From contig CM054113.1 in NCBI GenBank assembly GCA_028673005.1, positions 213,581,504 to 213,645,503 on the forward strand: a DNA stretch of 64,000 bases, written 5' to 3'. Positions 36,841 to 49,470 of the stretch are shown here, piece after piece. A model generated the notes under the pieces. That model ran no database searches. It was not told the DNA's origin and saw nothing but the letters and a program-made list of their open reading frames with translations. The translations under genes were made by a program, and so were the position numbers. Source of the stretch: Tanypteryx hageni. Lineage: Eukaryota > Arthropoda > Insecta > Odonata > Petaluridae. Numbering within the stretch: position 1 is the stretch's first letter; every line of letters starts with the position of its first letter.

Positions 36841-36944
36841 CACTGGCGCTGGGCCGAATATGAGATTTCGTTAATCGGATGGGTCGAGAAAACTTTTAAA
36901 AATATTCCGCTTACGGACCTTCAAGAGCAAAAAAGAGAAAATAA

Positions 36945-37800
36945 TAGAATTAAAATCAAGGAAGACGAGCATAGAGAAAGATGAAAGCAGAATTGAATAA
37001 TGGGGAGGAAAGAAGAGAGATAAAAGAGAAAATAGGCCGTCGCTGGTTTTTTCCTCCCCATATCACCAGTGATCCCAAGGGCTTCCTCTTCCTGGGACTA
37101 AAGGTGACGAGGACAAAGCGAAAGAGACGAGAAAACAAGGGATAGCGGAGAGGGAGAGCAGGGAAGTAGAAAGAGATAGAGCGAGATAGAGAGATAGATG
37201 AATAGAAGAGTGAAAGGGTGAGATGGTGTCGCATGGGTAATGCATTGGGATAGAGGTCGGAATGTGATCCCTCCTACATTCTACAGCGATCGCTTCGTGT
37301 TTGGAAATTGAAGGAAGAAAAAGAGAGATGTAGAGAGAAAGAGACAATTCCTTTCAAAAGAAGGGGGAAATATGAGGGCAAAAAAGGGAGAGAGGGAAGA
37401 AAGAGAAGAGAGAGAGAGAGAAAAGAGTAATTGATGGAAGCCGACGGAAAAGGCGAAAACGAGAAGACAAGAGAGAGAAAGTGAGAGAAAGAGAGGAGGA
37501 AGAAGAGGTAAAGAGATGAAGCGGACGGATGAGGGCGTGGGGGGGAGAGGAGACCTGCGCCAAAACAAACGAAGAGCGACGAGCGTAGGCCGAAAAGAAA
37601 ACGGGAAGATGAATGGAGGGGTGCAAATGGGGGAAGATTTTTAGGAAGAACGGGTAAACAAATGGAAGGAGAGAGAAGGAAGTAAGAGGTATGAGTGATG
37701 GAGAAAAAGATCAATGAAGGAGAGCAATAATGAGAAGAGGAAGGTGGTGAAGAAAGAAATTTAAAGGGGGAAAAATAGGACAAAAATTAAATAGAAATGG
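36945..37800. repeat. Long GA-rich polypurine region
   Basis: About 850 bp of mostly purine plus-strand sequence, with only a short interruption at 37225-37300. Four overlapping minus-strand frames of 90-169 codons are Ser/Phe/Leu/Pro strings from CT repeats. Confidence 0.8.
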
Positions 37801-40800
37801 AAATGGACAACGCGAATGAAGTCTTTTACCGTCAAATATGGGTCTTAATAACAACAGCTTATACATTGCACATTGGATGTCAATTGCTGAAAACATACCG
37901 TTTTATAGATTGGACGAGACAAAACAAAAACATTTTCAGTTCAAAAAAGAAGGCAATGAGTTAATGTCATTTTACGCATTGTTTTCATGGAGACTTTTTA
38001 AGCACGACATTTTCAAAGCGAGGAGACAACGATTTATCGAGACGCCTCAAATTTCGCTAAAACGCACGCCTTAGGTTACTTAAATTGTCTGCCCTCAGTG
38101 TGAGAAGAATTCGTTTTTAACGGGTTCTATACCAATTTCGAAGATTATTCGAAAAGACTTTAAGTGAACTCTGCAGTAAATAAGTATTAAGAATTGCTCG
38201 CTTTACGAACTTAATTCTAAGTATTTAAAAGACTACTTGGGAGAATCCTTCATTGAGGTATAAGGCCCCGTTTATATTTAAAACTTGCTTATCTGGAGTA
38301 ATTGGAAGTAAACACTGTCTGAAGTGTGTGAAATTTTACAATAATAGATTTATTAGTATAATATTGTAAAGACATAAGATACTGATTGTGAGTTATAAAG
38401 AGGCATTTAAGAGTTGTAATTTAATGGAAAAATTAAGTTTGACAATAGATTTGTTTCGACATATAAGAAATAATTGCTTGTACCGGAAGTTGCAAGCATG
38501 TCGAACAGATCCTTAATGCAGTGTGTTACTTCCTCGAAGATGCACTTATTTGCAGACTATGGATTAATTTTTTACAATTCTTTCGGCGGAAGTATAAACT
38601 TGAATTTTTGGAGGATCGGCGAAATTTACATGATTTAATCCAATGGGTATTTTATGCATGTTGCGCTCGAAACTTCTCGAATGAATTGGGCCCGAATCTG
38701 CAAGGATTTTGACTTTTGTGCCGGGCTTGTGTAAATTTTGCTCAAGAACTTTAAAACTACCGTCGAATTTGTTGCATGATGATGAAAAGAGGAATAGATA
38801 AAGGTCGAGGGGAGGGAGGGAAGAGGAGAATGGATGGATGGAGATAGAGACAGCACGAGGAGAGGAAGAAGCTGTGTGACGGATGTAACGGCCACTAAAC
38901 AGATCGATGGAAAGGGAGAAAAAGAGCGCGAGAGAAAGAGAGGATTCATATTTGAGTATTGATTTTTAGGAATGCTCGCCGATAGAGACTCAAAAAGAAA
39001 GAAAAGGTGTGAAGAAGGGATGGGGGACAGAAAGTTATAAAAATTACACAGAGAAAATACAGGGAAAGAGGACTGGCAAAAAAACAGAAAAATAAAAATA
39101 CAGAGGAAATATTGATGCATCAATTCAAAACTATAAACTATTGTCCTATATATTTAAAAGACTCTTTTTCCAGCAAAATCTACTGAAACTGCGTAAAAAC
39201 GCAATATCCAAAGATTATAACCATTAATGTTCATGAAATAGTAACTCAGGATTAAATTGACGTTGATATTGAGCATATCATTTTGTTTTTCAAAAAATCA
39301 CTAATATTAAACAAGATTAAAGGCAATGAATCCCGCCAAAATCTTACGCAAAAATAAATAAATTACTAACTGTTACTCTGGAGGTTTTTTTAGCATCAGG
39401 AGCCCAAATTGACTGATAATCAAACAATGGAATATATTCACGTAAACTATTATTGTATATTTGTATTTAGAAGATTATTGGTTTTACACAGGTTGACCGT
39501 AATTATCCAACAAAACAATGCAAGAAATTTAGCAAGTTTATATGAAGCAAAGACATTCAAAGATTTTTTATGATCTTACACAAAGGGCGTAAATGAATCT
39601 ACATGTAATTCTTAATTTCGCGTAAGAAATTGTCGATAATACTATAAAAGAATATCTTTTAACAGAAACAGAAATAACTTATGGCATATGTATTTGAAAT
39701 CTCAGAGAACTACATGGGCAAAGGAAATCGAGTTAAGTCCCTGTCAAGCGCACCAGTAATTTTTAAAGAGCTCTTCTTAAAGTTACGATGAAAAATCTAA
39801 TTATCATAGAATAAATTGTTCAGGAGACGTTAAAGTTAAATACATATCTGCACATAAAAAGCAATTTCAAAGCTTTTTACTCTGAATATAAATAAATGAA
39901 ACTGAAACTATTGCGTTTGGTTTTAAGACTGTCCCGTCGGATTCGTTATGGGAGTATTTCTATAAGAATGAAAGGCCTTTTAGGAAGAGAGTGATTAATG
40001 GTGTGAAAGGCATACACAGTTGGAAGAGCAAAGGCTCTTAAAGCGTATTAGTGCGATAGTGCCCAATAACTCTTCGGAAGGAAGATATAAAAGCAAAGAA
40101 TGACGTATAATTGAATGGAATTGCGAACAAAGAAAATTTCAATTCTTGGATGCAAAATTGACCGAATATATTAATGCAGTGCACACCTGACTGTACGGTT
40201 TCTCTCGGAGAAGAAAACTTAAAAAAAAAATAATCGGTTTCCTGAGCTCAGACATACAAATGCCCATCTCGGTCGCAACAAATCAGAATTATATTTGCAC
40301 TAACTTTAAGCTGAACATATTTTCTCGTTGTTTTTGCGTTTACAAGTATCATAAAACAGCTGAAAGAGCGGATGAGAGGAAGAAAAATATCTCGCCATAA
40401 ATTCTTTTCCACAGTGGACAAAAAAACAAAAACATTAATTTCACCAAAGTGGATTTGGACAACCCATACCTAAGTCCATAAAAACCACTCGGAGAAACAA
40501 ATGAACTACGGCATTCATGGATAGAAATAAAGGTAACAAAACGAGCTCAGAAGTGAATAAGTGCTCGTAACAATAAGTGACATAACACCATCAGAATATC
40601 TATAAAATTACGACGGGTTCTTTTGAGGGATACGAATTTTATTGCACCTCATGGATCAAGAATAACCATTTCATCTAAAAGTACATTAAAAAGTTAACCA
40701 AAACACTACTTATGCTCGAAATTTGATATGATTTGTTTCTATTAAATTTTAGCGTATATATATATATAATCAAAAACGGTATAAAAAGTGAAGAAAATTA

Positions 40801-42096
40801 GCAAGAGTGAAAAAGGAGAGGAAAAAAGTAGTCCTGAAGGACAGCGAGTGCAAAGAACGTGGAATCGGAGACTAAAAAGAGGATCTTATGTTTAAATTCT
40901 TCTAGGGAATGATGGGAATTTCTTTGAGAGGAAGATATCTGCAGGATCACCGTATAAGAAATGAAAACAGCGAAAGGAAGCCTCTTCTACAACGTCTGAA
41001 AAAAGAAAGTGAAAGGAAAGGGGCGAGAAAAGCGTAGGTTAGGGCGTGAAAGACAGCGAGATCTGAGAGAGAGGAGGAAAAAAACGCACAGGGCTGTAAA
41101 GGAAGGAGATTGCTGAGGGTGTAGGTGGATGGGGACGAAAAAAACGGATGAAGGAGGCTGCGAGAGAGACGAGAAGATATTGGTGTCATTTTAAGGAAAG
41201 ACGGGATCAAAGCGGAGGAAGGATGCAACCCTTCTTTCTGAGATTAAAGTTTCTATAAATCTTTAATGTTGCATATCCATCTATAAAAGATAAGATACCT
41301 TTAGTTTTCATCTGTTTTCCAATCAAACTTCTACTATAGTCCATCGTAATTTATCGATTGACACGTGTGTTAGACCCCATATTCAGTTCAAAAGAGAATT
41401 ATCGAGCTATCGTTATGGTTAAAATAATATTATCAAGTGATGCCTTTTCAGTTAAAAAAACTAGATGCGTATTTCGGCTACAAAGTAGTCTCCACCCCCA
41501 GTAATTTACCGGTAGAATTTCCTAAATAGAACCACATTTACTCAAGACGAATAACTTGCGATGACGGCTGCTTTTTGATCAAAATGCGTATCTTGTTTTT
41601 ACAACCTTTATACGGCTACTGAAGAGATATCATGTTAATTTTTAGTCTTTGTTGCATAAACTTCGAGTAAAATATTAACAAACCTATTGCAAGGGCAAGA
41701 CTCATTTTTTAAAGAGGAATACCTAATGAAATGATGAGAAGTTATGTTAATTAATTAAATGAGAAAAACATTATGCTAAAATAAATTATGTAGTCCATGA
41801 ATGCTAATGTTTTTAGTAAAGCGAAAGGTAAAAGTACGGCTTGATTACTCTATTCTTTGAAAGATCCCTGGATATCTTAAAAAACACAAGACATTTAATC
41901 GAGTTTAAGGCCACCGTAATAGCTTCGATATTTATTCGGAATTTATGCATGACGAGGAAAATTATAAAACACGATCTGAGATATATTATAAAGTATTCAC
42001 CTTTCAATGGTTTCCGGGCTCTCTCTGATCTCTTAAGCCATCCAAAAATCCATTTCTTTATCCTTTTGCTTCTTTCAAATCATCCTCCTTCCCACG
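37801..42096. other. Unassigned DNA with scattered GA-rich tracts
   Basis: GA-rich stretches lie at 38780-39090 and 40800-41220 and a (TA)n at 40753-40767. No transposon ends, RNA genes or conserved proteins were recognised in the rest. Confidence 0.45.
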
Positions 42097-42103
42097 AACT
42101 CCT

Positions 42104-42269
42104 TGGTAGACGAGTGGTTTGAGTATCTGACAACGGAAACCAAGGTCGCGGGTTCAAATCCCGCCGTGGGCATGGTCGTCTGTGTTCGTAGTATATACAG
42201 GGTTATATGTAAGAATGGACCAGATGGTCTAAATATCGCCCTTAAATAAAGTCGATTTATTATTATTAT
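42104..42269 (+). mobile_element. tRNA-derived SINE with 7 bp target duplication
   Basis: The head tggtagacgagtggtttga (A box) is followed 35 bp later by ggtcgcgggttcaaatcccg (B box), so the spacing is like a tRNA gene. An unrelated body of about 80 bp follows and ends in (att)n. aactcct flanks the unit at 42097-42103 and 42270-42276. The 5' acceptor strand has no 3' partner, which excludes a working tRNA gene. Confidence 0.87.
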
Positions 42270-42276
42270 AACTCCT

Positions 42277-43265
42277 CCGGAAGTTCGTTGCCTATCATAA
42301 TCTGACCTATAGATATTTCCTAAGACTTCCTTTTTACTATAATTAAGCTCCTATATTTCCTGCTACATTTTATGGTCCCTAACTTATTTTTCTCTTAGCT
42401 TAACTAATTTTCTATAATCCACGCCAAGTACTCATTTCAAAAGCTCAAATCTTCCATCTCATAATTCATATCTTCCATTCATATAAGTTAACTCTACAAA
42501 TCAATGTTAACATGCCGTTTATTTTTCCTTCAAAATTCCTCTCATCAATTCGTATTAGTTTGGCAGTGATGTTTGTTTCGGCGAAGTTTATCCTTAGAAA
42601 AGGTAGAAGTCGATCTCTGAAGATATAAATTTGAACTTCCTTCTCCATTTAATGAGTAGGTTAGCATGTTTCATGGACAATTATGATTGTTGGACGGAAA
42701 CTGAAAAAAAAACTGTTAGGGATAAAAAAACATCGAAACATCGATAACAATGCGAACACCAGGACTTCTGGCAAGTAAAAGGAAAAAATTATATTCGGTA
42801 TGTGAAGGAAATAACAGCACAAAAGCAATTAAGGTATCAGGAGGAGGGGACGAGACGAGATAAAAGGTAAAATTATGGATAGAATAAGGTGGAAGCAGAA
42901 TGAAGAGGTAAAATCAGCCTTAATAAATGAACAATTAATCAGTTGGGGACAGAGATTAAGGTAGAGTATGGTGGTCAAGAGAAGGGCGGGATAAGGAAGG
43001 GGAGAGATGAAGAGGGTGCGCGTGAGGGTGGCTAGAAGTAAGAGAATGACTAATGAGATCCGGGAGTTTGGCGAAAGCTGAACAGGAGAAGGGATGAAGA
43101 TAGAGTTACAGATAGAGGGCGTTTGATGCGGAACGAGCAGCGGATAATGCAAGAGACGGTGTTAAGATGAAGCCAGAGAGAGAAAGGAATAGGAAACAGA
43201 ACTGTGATCACGGTAACGAGTGATAGGGCAGAAGCGAGATGTGGCGCTTAACGGAGGAGAATAGA
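42277..43265. other. Unassigned DNA
   Basis: AT-rich then purine-rich sequence without recognised genes or repeats; the 107-codon minus-strand frame at 42829-43152 has no motif. Confidence 0.4.
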
Positions 43266-43810
43266 AAAAGAAACGGGAGCGAAAATGAAGAGGATGAGAG
43301 TGAGGGAGGAGGGTTATTTACCAAAGGAAGAGGGGGAGCAGAAAAAGGGAGGGGAGAGAGAGAGAGATAGAGGAAAGGAGGGGGCAGAGTGATGTGAGAT
43401 TGAATGAGGATAGATAGATAGATAGATTCGGGCGAAATTTAGACCATAATGCCCACTTCTACATTTAACCCTGAGAAATGGGAGTAGTAGAGGGGAGAGA
43501 AAGGGAGAGAAAAGAGAGAGGAGAGTTAGGCGGAAGACAGAAGAGAGAAAGAGGGAATATAAAGAGATGGAGAAGAAAAGGATGAGAGAGAAGAAATAAA
43601 AATAGTGGAGGATAAATACGGAGAGAGATAAAGAAAGCGAGAGGAAGAGAAGGAATACGTGAGATAGAGAGGGAGGAGAAAAATGGGGGAGAGAGAGAGA
43701 GGGAAAATGAGGTTAGAATGAAAGAGGAAAGAGGAGAGAAAGACATCAACAAGGGAAAGCACCGGGATGGGACGGAGGGAGGGAAGGAAAGAGAGAAAAT
43801 GAAGAGGAGT
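43266..43810. repeat. GA-rich polypurine region with (GATA)n
   Basis: Purine-rich plus strand throughout, containing a gatagatagatagatag run at 43409-43426. Minus-strand frames are compositional artefacts. Confidence 0.82.
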
Positions 43811-45128
43811 ATAGAGGTTTACGAAAAGCTGGATCTATGACCCTTTTAGTGGCAGCGAGGGACCAGCTGCGTCAGCGTATAGCCTCTTGCGTGACCGCTG
43901 ACCGTTGAGCCGATGAGGCGTCGCTTCCGAACCAAACATTCATTCTCCCTTTTTCAGCATATTTTTTCTACGACCGCCTCATGATTGAATCGAAAATTGA
44001 CAACTAGTGTCACCATTTCCTTACGTTGAGTCAAGGTAAACTGAAGGAAAATGTTAAAATTCCTCCTCTTTATCTGAAATGTGTATCACACTCATCAAAA
44101 ATTGAGATATGAAAATACTATTGATACTAATACTACCTTTCAGCTGAAAAGCTGAGATACTAAGATTTTCAGGATTGCTTTGGCTGGTAGCAGACATGAT
44201 CCTATTGGTTTTGAAATCCGTCTGTCAATTTTCGTTTAGCAGGATTAAAAAAAACTCTAGAGATGTAGATACCGTGCTGTTACTATGATAAAGTTTCGTT
44301 TTATTTGCGTTGCTATAACAATAAAAGCGAAGTTCAATTTACTTTCAAAAAGGGATAAAGATCATATTACACCTGCTTAACTGAGGTGAGGTCTGTTTTA
44401 AGTATAATCTGATTAATTTGTATTGCACGATTTGGAAGAAGGGGATGTCGAAGATTCCGAAATTTCACGGGAACATTCTAAAAATGCACTTTTGTAATAT
44501 ACTTTTGCAATGTTTTTAACAAGTTTCCATTAAATTCGTTTTTCTTTATTTTATCATTTCATTTTTAATAGTGCCATAACATTAGAAATGATATATTAAA
44601 CTATAAATTACTATATTCATAATATATTAGTTTCAAAGCATAACATGCACGTAAAAATAAAACAAATGATTGATTAAGAGAGCATAAAATACCTTTACCA
44701 AGATATAAGTGGGATGAAAACTCGATATAAAGAAGTCGTGGTTCAAATACTAGATAAAATAGTTCTATTTCAATGATTTTGTGCTTAGGTCTTTCCATAC
44801 GAATAATAGCAAATAATAATAGATTATATATAGCATTTACTATTGCTGAAACTGCCAGTAATAGTTATATATTCGGCATTCAATAGAATTCTTCATATGA
44901 GACTAATTAAAGAAAAGCTACGAATAGATTACAGTGATGGAAACAACATTCTCTGAAAGGTATTGATTTATAATGAGCATTGACGAAATTTTAAAACGTC
45001 CGAGCATCAACATATTTTACGGCGCATCCTGGAACTATAAGAATTCACATCATGTCGATTTTATATTTTATATTTCCATATCGCGAGTTGGAAATCTAAA
45101 TAGCTGCACTTTGACCGTCATATTTCGT
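43811..45128. other. Unassigned AT-rich DNA
   Basis: No features recognised up to the hAT target duplication at 45129. Confidence 0.4.
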
Positions 45129-45616
45129 GTGCGTACCATAGTTGCCAATTTAGCGACTCTGCCGCTAGATTTAGCGACTTTTTACTTTGTTTAGCGACTT
45201 GCTTTAGGGTTTAGCGACATGCCACTAACTAAGCGATTTTCGCCGAATCTAGCGACAAATTTAGCTATTTCTGTATTTGTACACAAATACATGAATATTC
45301 AGCACAAACCAAACGAATTACTTTTATGGTAGGTTTATTAAAATATATGTTTTTCATAAATAATAATAATTTTCACAGTTATGTATATTTTTAAATATAT
45401 TTCAGACTAATTTTAAAAGATCACAATGTAATTTACGTTGAAGAATACTTTCATAAAACGCAGTTAAATACTACGTAGATTTTGCTTTTAATGATTACTG
45501 AACGCCTGCCTCTTTCAGGATATTAAATTTATTCTGAAAAACTTGCAATTATTTGTAATTATATATTATCAGTACCTCAGCCGTTTTCCTGTTTTTCTGT
45601 TATTTTTGAAACCAAA

Positions 45617-46401
45617 GTGAATAATCCCACGAAGTTACTCAATTATTTGGTGCATTTAAATTATATCCTATGTTCAAAGATCAATATTTCAGAAAATACT
45701 GAAACTGAAAATCGGCTGGATCCTCATCCTTACTTAGGATACGAGTTTGGAAAGAAAATATCAGAGTGCAAATTTTCTGATGAAGCAAACCGTGAAATAC
45801 GTCATAATTTTCTAGTTTCACTTATAAAAGAACTTCGACAAAGGTTGCCAGAGAATGTAACTGCTTTGCAGTCAATGTCTTGTTTGAGTGCAAGTGAATG
45901 TTTGAAACTAACGAAACCAGGAATACTTAATCTAGCAAAATTGTATGTCGAAGATTCAAATATTCTGACTGGCATTGACTTTCAGTGGAAAAAAACTACA
46001 TACAGTCATGTGGACGGAAACCTCAGATACGTTGAAACTTGGCCGGAAATCGCTAGCTGCCGGGATTCAACTCGTGAAAATATTTTTGGGGATATTTTAA
46101 ATCCAGCGTTAATTGTACTCACATTACCACACTAAAATGCTGGTGTTGAACGTCAATTTAGTGTCATGGACATTGTAAAATAAAAATTACGAAACAGAAT
46201 GAGTGTCAAAACTTTAAAGGCAATTTTAGCCATTAGATATGATTTAAGAAGGCATGGAAAATGTTGCTACAATTACGAACTGCCCGAAAGTGTAATAAAC
46301 AAAATTGGTTCCACTAATGCATATGAGAATTTACCTAAAGATGAAACCAAAGGGTGTCATATAAGTGGTGAAGAGTCACCCGAATGTGACTTGTGTATGA
46401 A
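45617..46401 (+). pseudogene. hAT transposase C-terminal half, two stops
   Basis: A frame of 172 codons includes EANREIRHNFLVSLIKELRQ, runs through WPEIASCRDSTRENIFGD and ends LTLPH. A stop follows, then NAGVERQFSVMDIVK, a second stop, and KLRNRMSVKTLKAILAIRYD with CCYNYELPESVINKIGS. The NAxVERxFS...KxKLRNRM signature is the conserved hAT dimerisation and catalytic-glutamate region. The region with the first two catalytic aspartates is missing. The two in-frame stops are single changes in an otherwise collinear sequence. Confidence 0.9.
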
Positions 46402-46416
46402 ACGTTAATGTAGTAC

Positions 46417-46534
46417 GGTGAATTTTTCTCGGGTTTCCAGCCACATGAGTTCCCTGAAGATGGCGCAAGAGAAAGGCGCCGAAACGTCGGAAGACACCAT
46501 TCTCATCTGGCTGGAAACCCGAGAAAAATTCACC
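46417..46534 (+). ncRNA. Type I hammerhead ribozyme candidate
   Basis: CTGAAGA (46454-46460) fits the conserved CUGANGA box. GGCGC (46462-46466) pairs with GCGCC (46476-46480) as stem II, and GAAA (46481-46484) follows directly. CGT then C (46485-46488) supplies the UH cleavage site after a minimal palindromic ACGT stem III, as in ribozymes that act as dimers. Stem I is long: TTCC/GGAA next to the core, ATGAG/CTCAT, then the 27 bp arms. One extra base (T46461) sits between the core and stem II, so activity is not certain. Confidence 0.75.
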
Positions 46535-46568
46535 GCATTCATTCGCCGGGAAAGCATCAGATCATTCT
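46417..46568 (+). mobile_element. 152 bp retro-insertion with 15 bp TSD and hammerhead-like core
   Basis: A perfect direct repeat, acgttaatgtagtac, at 46402-46416 and 46569-46583 flanks the insert. That length points to target-primed retrotransposition rather than a cut-and-paste element. The insert has perfect 27 bp inverted arms (46417-46443 and 46508-46534) around a hammerhead-like core, then a 34 bp 3' tail. Such cores are known from Penelope-like elements and small non-autonomous retroelements. The insertion lies just after the hAT coding remnant. Confidence 0.85.
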
Positions 46569-47597
46569 ACGTTAATGTAGTACTTTTAATAGTGAATTTT
46601 TAATATCTTGTATTGCCTTCTCCATACGTAGTATAGGGGCAAGTATTTTTTTCATGAAAATATCGATTTCGAGATTTCACTGGATATACACGTTTTGACA
46701 ATTTTCTCGATGATGTCTGTGTGTGTGTGATAAAAAGTTTTTGGGGGCTCTAACTCAACAATTACTAAATAATGTGAACGCAACAGTTCATATTTGACAT
46801 TTTTGCTAAAGGGACAAGAGTTGATTCGTTTGTGGTAAAAATCAGTCAACCGGAAGTGGGCGTTTACTATTGTCACATCCGATTTTTAAAAAAATATTTG
46901 CTTTAATAATTGATGATTGTAAAAAAGTATTGAAATAAAAGTTGTAGCAAATTTAATTTTCTACAACCCTGTTTGAAACATTTTCCCATATGCATTGTTT
47001 AAGAGATATCTCAAAAACTAAATTTTTTAGCTGCCACAACCACACCATCTACTATTGTAAACACTTTACGCCTAGTTACGTTTAATAACGCTCCTTTTTA
47101 TTTTTTTAAATTTCGGAATTTCGTGGCTATATCCAATATCAGAAGGCTATGATTGGAGTTTATTTCTGTTCTTTGTAAAGTCTTTAAATTTTTCTCTCAG
47201 TTCCTTGAAATATTTATTATCATGTAACCTATTTGGAATTTTTAGAAATATAACAAGTATGGAGAAAATCATGTGAAGGCCACTTCAGATTTGTTTCTTT
47301 TTATTTTAAAAGCTTAACCTACGAAATAAAAATGAAACTTCCTATTCCTTTTTATTATTAGTAAAAATTCTACCATATTTATAATAATCAATTAAATATT
47401 ATCTTAATTGTTATTAAATTATAAAAAGGAGATGTTTAACAATTAGCTATAATAAGAATTATTTTGAAGCATTTATGTACTTTTTATTTTTAACGACTTT
47501 TTAGTCACATTTCTTCGAGTTTTAGCGATCTTTTAGCTACTTTTTAGGGTGGATTTAGCGACATTTTCAAATTTATTTTGGCAGCTCTGGTGCGTAC

Positions 47598-49120
47598 GAA
47601 CCTTTTATTTCTCTGTAATCACCAGATTAAATGACATAGCGACCACTCTGCCTCTCGCGGACAAAACACTAAGCGCTTCGGAAAAGGCGATCTCACGCTG
47701 GAAAAAGTAGCGCGATGAAACATCTGTAAAAGGGTCCAAATGGAGCGTTGTTTCTTCGAAAACATCTGAGATACCTTCTCCAACAACACGGCTTCTTTTT
47801 CTAGCCTAAAAGCCTCACTCACACAAACGAAGAGAGGAGCATCTGGGTTCTCCCTTCTGCATTTTGTGTCTCTTAGGACGTCTCGTTTCCTCATATTGCC
47901 CGTCTCGCGCCTCTAATATAGCACCCCGAATAGGGAAAATAAATAAAAGATTCACGCCAAAGGCGAATATCAAAGATAAAAATCCCTATCGTGAACCATC
48001 CGAATTCCTCGATGTGAGAAAACCTGCTATGCATTCATAGCGTATGAACGAAAAGAAACAAACCGGTTACCTCAAGCAAATATTTGTGAAGGGCACTCAA
48101 ATATACTACTCAACCAAACCGATTAAATAATATTATGAATTTAAGTAATGAATTTGTTCTCAAAGAATTCGGTGCAATATCCAAAAAATGGTGTAATAAA
48201 TCACTAAAGTTCTGTAATTTCCTACGGTGTTCATTCCGTTTTCATAGACATCAATAACCAATTTGTAAACTGTGAAGTTGGCCTTATCTCATGCAAGCAT
48301 GTTTTTCACCACTTACGAGCGAAGATTTTTCCGTTGGGTTGCACTTTTTACAACAGATATTTTGCAGAATATTGCATTGAATGAAAAATATCGTTTTTTT
48401 AAAAAAGCTCCTTCGCTAATGACTCCTCCGATAATAATGATTGCACATCGTCACGGGTTAAATTGCACAATCAATCTCTCTATCTCTGCTCGTCTTAGCG
48501 GAAGATCTTTTGAGAGACCTGAGAGGGTCTAAGGAGGGATAGAAGAGGAAGCGTTAACTACAGGCGTATCCATTGACAGATATAAATTATGTGGCATGTG
48601 TGCACTGAATACGTCACGACTCTATTTCCCTTTCAACGCCCTCCGAAAGTTTACCTACTTCTTTCCTCCTGTCCCGTCCTACACTCCCTTCATCCCATAG
48701 AAAGAATATTCTATTTGTGTCGATAAAGAGAGGCGTATTATTAATAATATTTTAAATCCTAAACCTCCGCAGAAAAGAAACTATTCGTGTTGTATATTGG
48801 CCAGCTCCTCGTCTTTTACACACCGCTTTCAGGCGATAAAAATATGCATAGTTTACGCAAAAAAATTTGATTTGATTAACTGGTATCAAGCAACAAATTA
48901 TAGCTTCAACAGAGCTTAGGATCCCATTTGCTGAATAAACATCTAGCAGGCGTGTTTCAGCAAAGATAAAATGCGAACAGTGCAAATTAAACAAGATTGG
49001 AAAGGTGTACTCCATGTCGGAGTACACATAGTTTACAAATGCGTTTTTTGGGATTTCACGTTCTCAATAATTTTCGCTCAGATGCGTATTTAACGAGGAG
49101 CTAGCGAAGTACGTTGTAAA
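47598..49120. other. Unassigned DNA
   Basis: No transposon ends or recognised proteins. Frames at 47619-47894 (minus) and 48272-48532 (plus) lack motifs. Confidence 0.4.
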
Positions 49121-49122
49121 AT

Positions 49123-49470
49123 ACATGTACGTCCTTATGTAAAGTTCTCATTATTGTTGTGCGATTTAAACAAAATTGGAATCGGTCGACAAACTTTAGT
49201 AAAACTTCTTAATACCAAATGTCATCAAAATATGTCCTGCGGTTCCCGAGTTGAAACAAGAACAGTGCAAACTACATGTAGGTCTTCATGTAAAGTGGTC
49301 GTAATTGTTGTCCGATTTTAACCAAAATTGGAATTGATCAACCAATTTCAGCAAAACTCCTCAATACCAAATTTCATCAAAATACGTCCAGCGGTTTACG
49401 AGTTTTAAGATACGGATGGACGGACGGACGGAAACGACCTCCCCTATACGTTCACTTCGTGCAAAGAACG
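49123..49470. repeat. Two-unit tandem repeat, 150 bp, with GGAC-repeat end
   Basis: acatgta plus similar following text at 49123 recurs at 49273. The units share caaaattggaat, taataccaaat or caataccaaat, and tcatcaaaatacgtccagcggtt-like endings. After the second unit comes gatggacggacggacgg. This style of end is common in arthropod interspersed repeats, but the element class cannot be fixed here. Confidence 0.75.

Larger units (their letters stand above)
45137..47589 (+). mobile_element. hAT transposon, 2.45 kb, TSD gtgcgtac
   Basis: The left end catagttgccaatttagcga and inverse right end cagagctgccaaaataaatt are related. Both subterminal regions carry many ttagcgac phrases (45150-45260; 47480-47570). 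Perfect 8 bp copies of gtgcgtac flank the unit at 45129-45136 and 47590-47597. It keeps only the C-terminal half of a transposase gene and carries a later retro-insertion at 46417. Confidence 0.94.

Noticed and set aside
37274..37783. 169-codon minus-strand frame with overlapping frames in other phases
   Set aside because: Several phases are open at once because the tract is nearly pure purine; composition explains all of them.
42104..42180. Plus-strand tRNA gene
   Set aside because: A and B boxes are present but the acceptor stem does not close, and the unit has a SINE body, tail and short target duplication.
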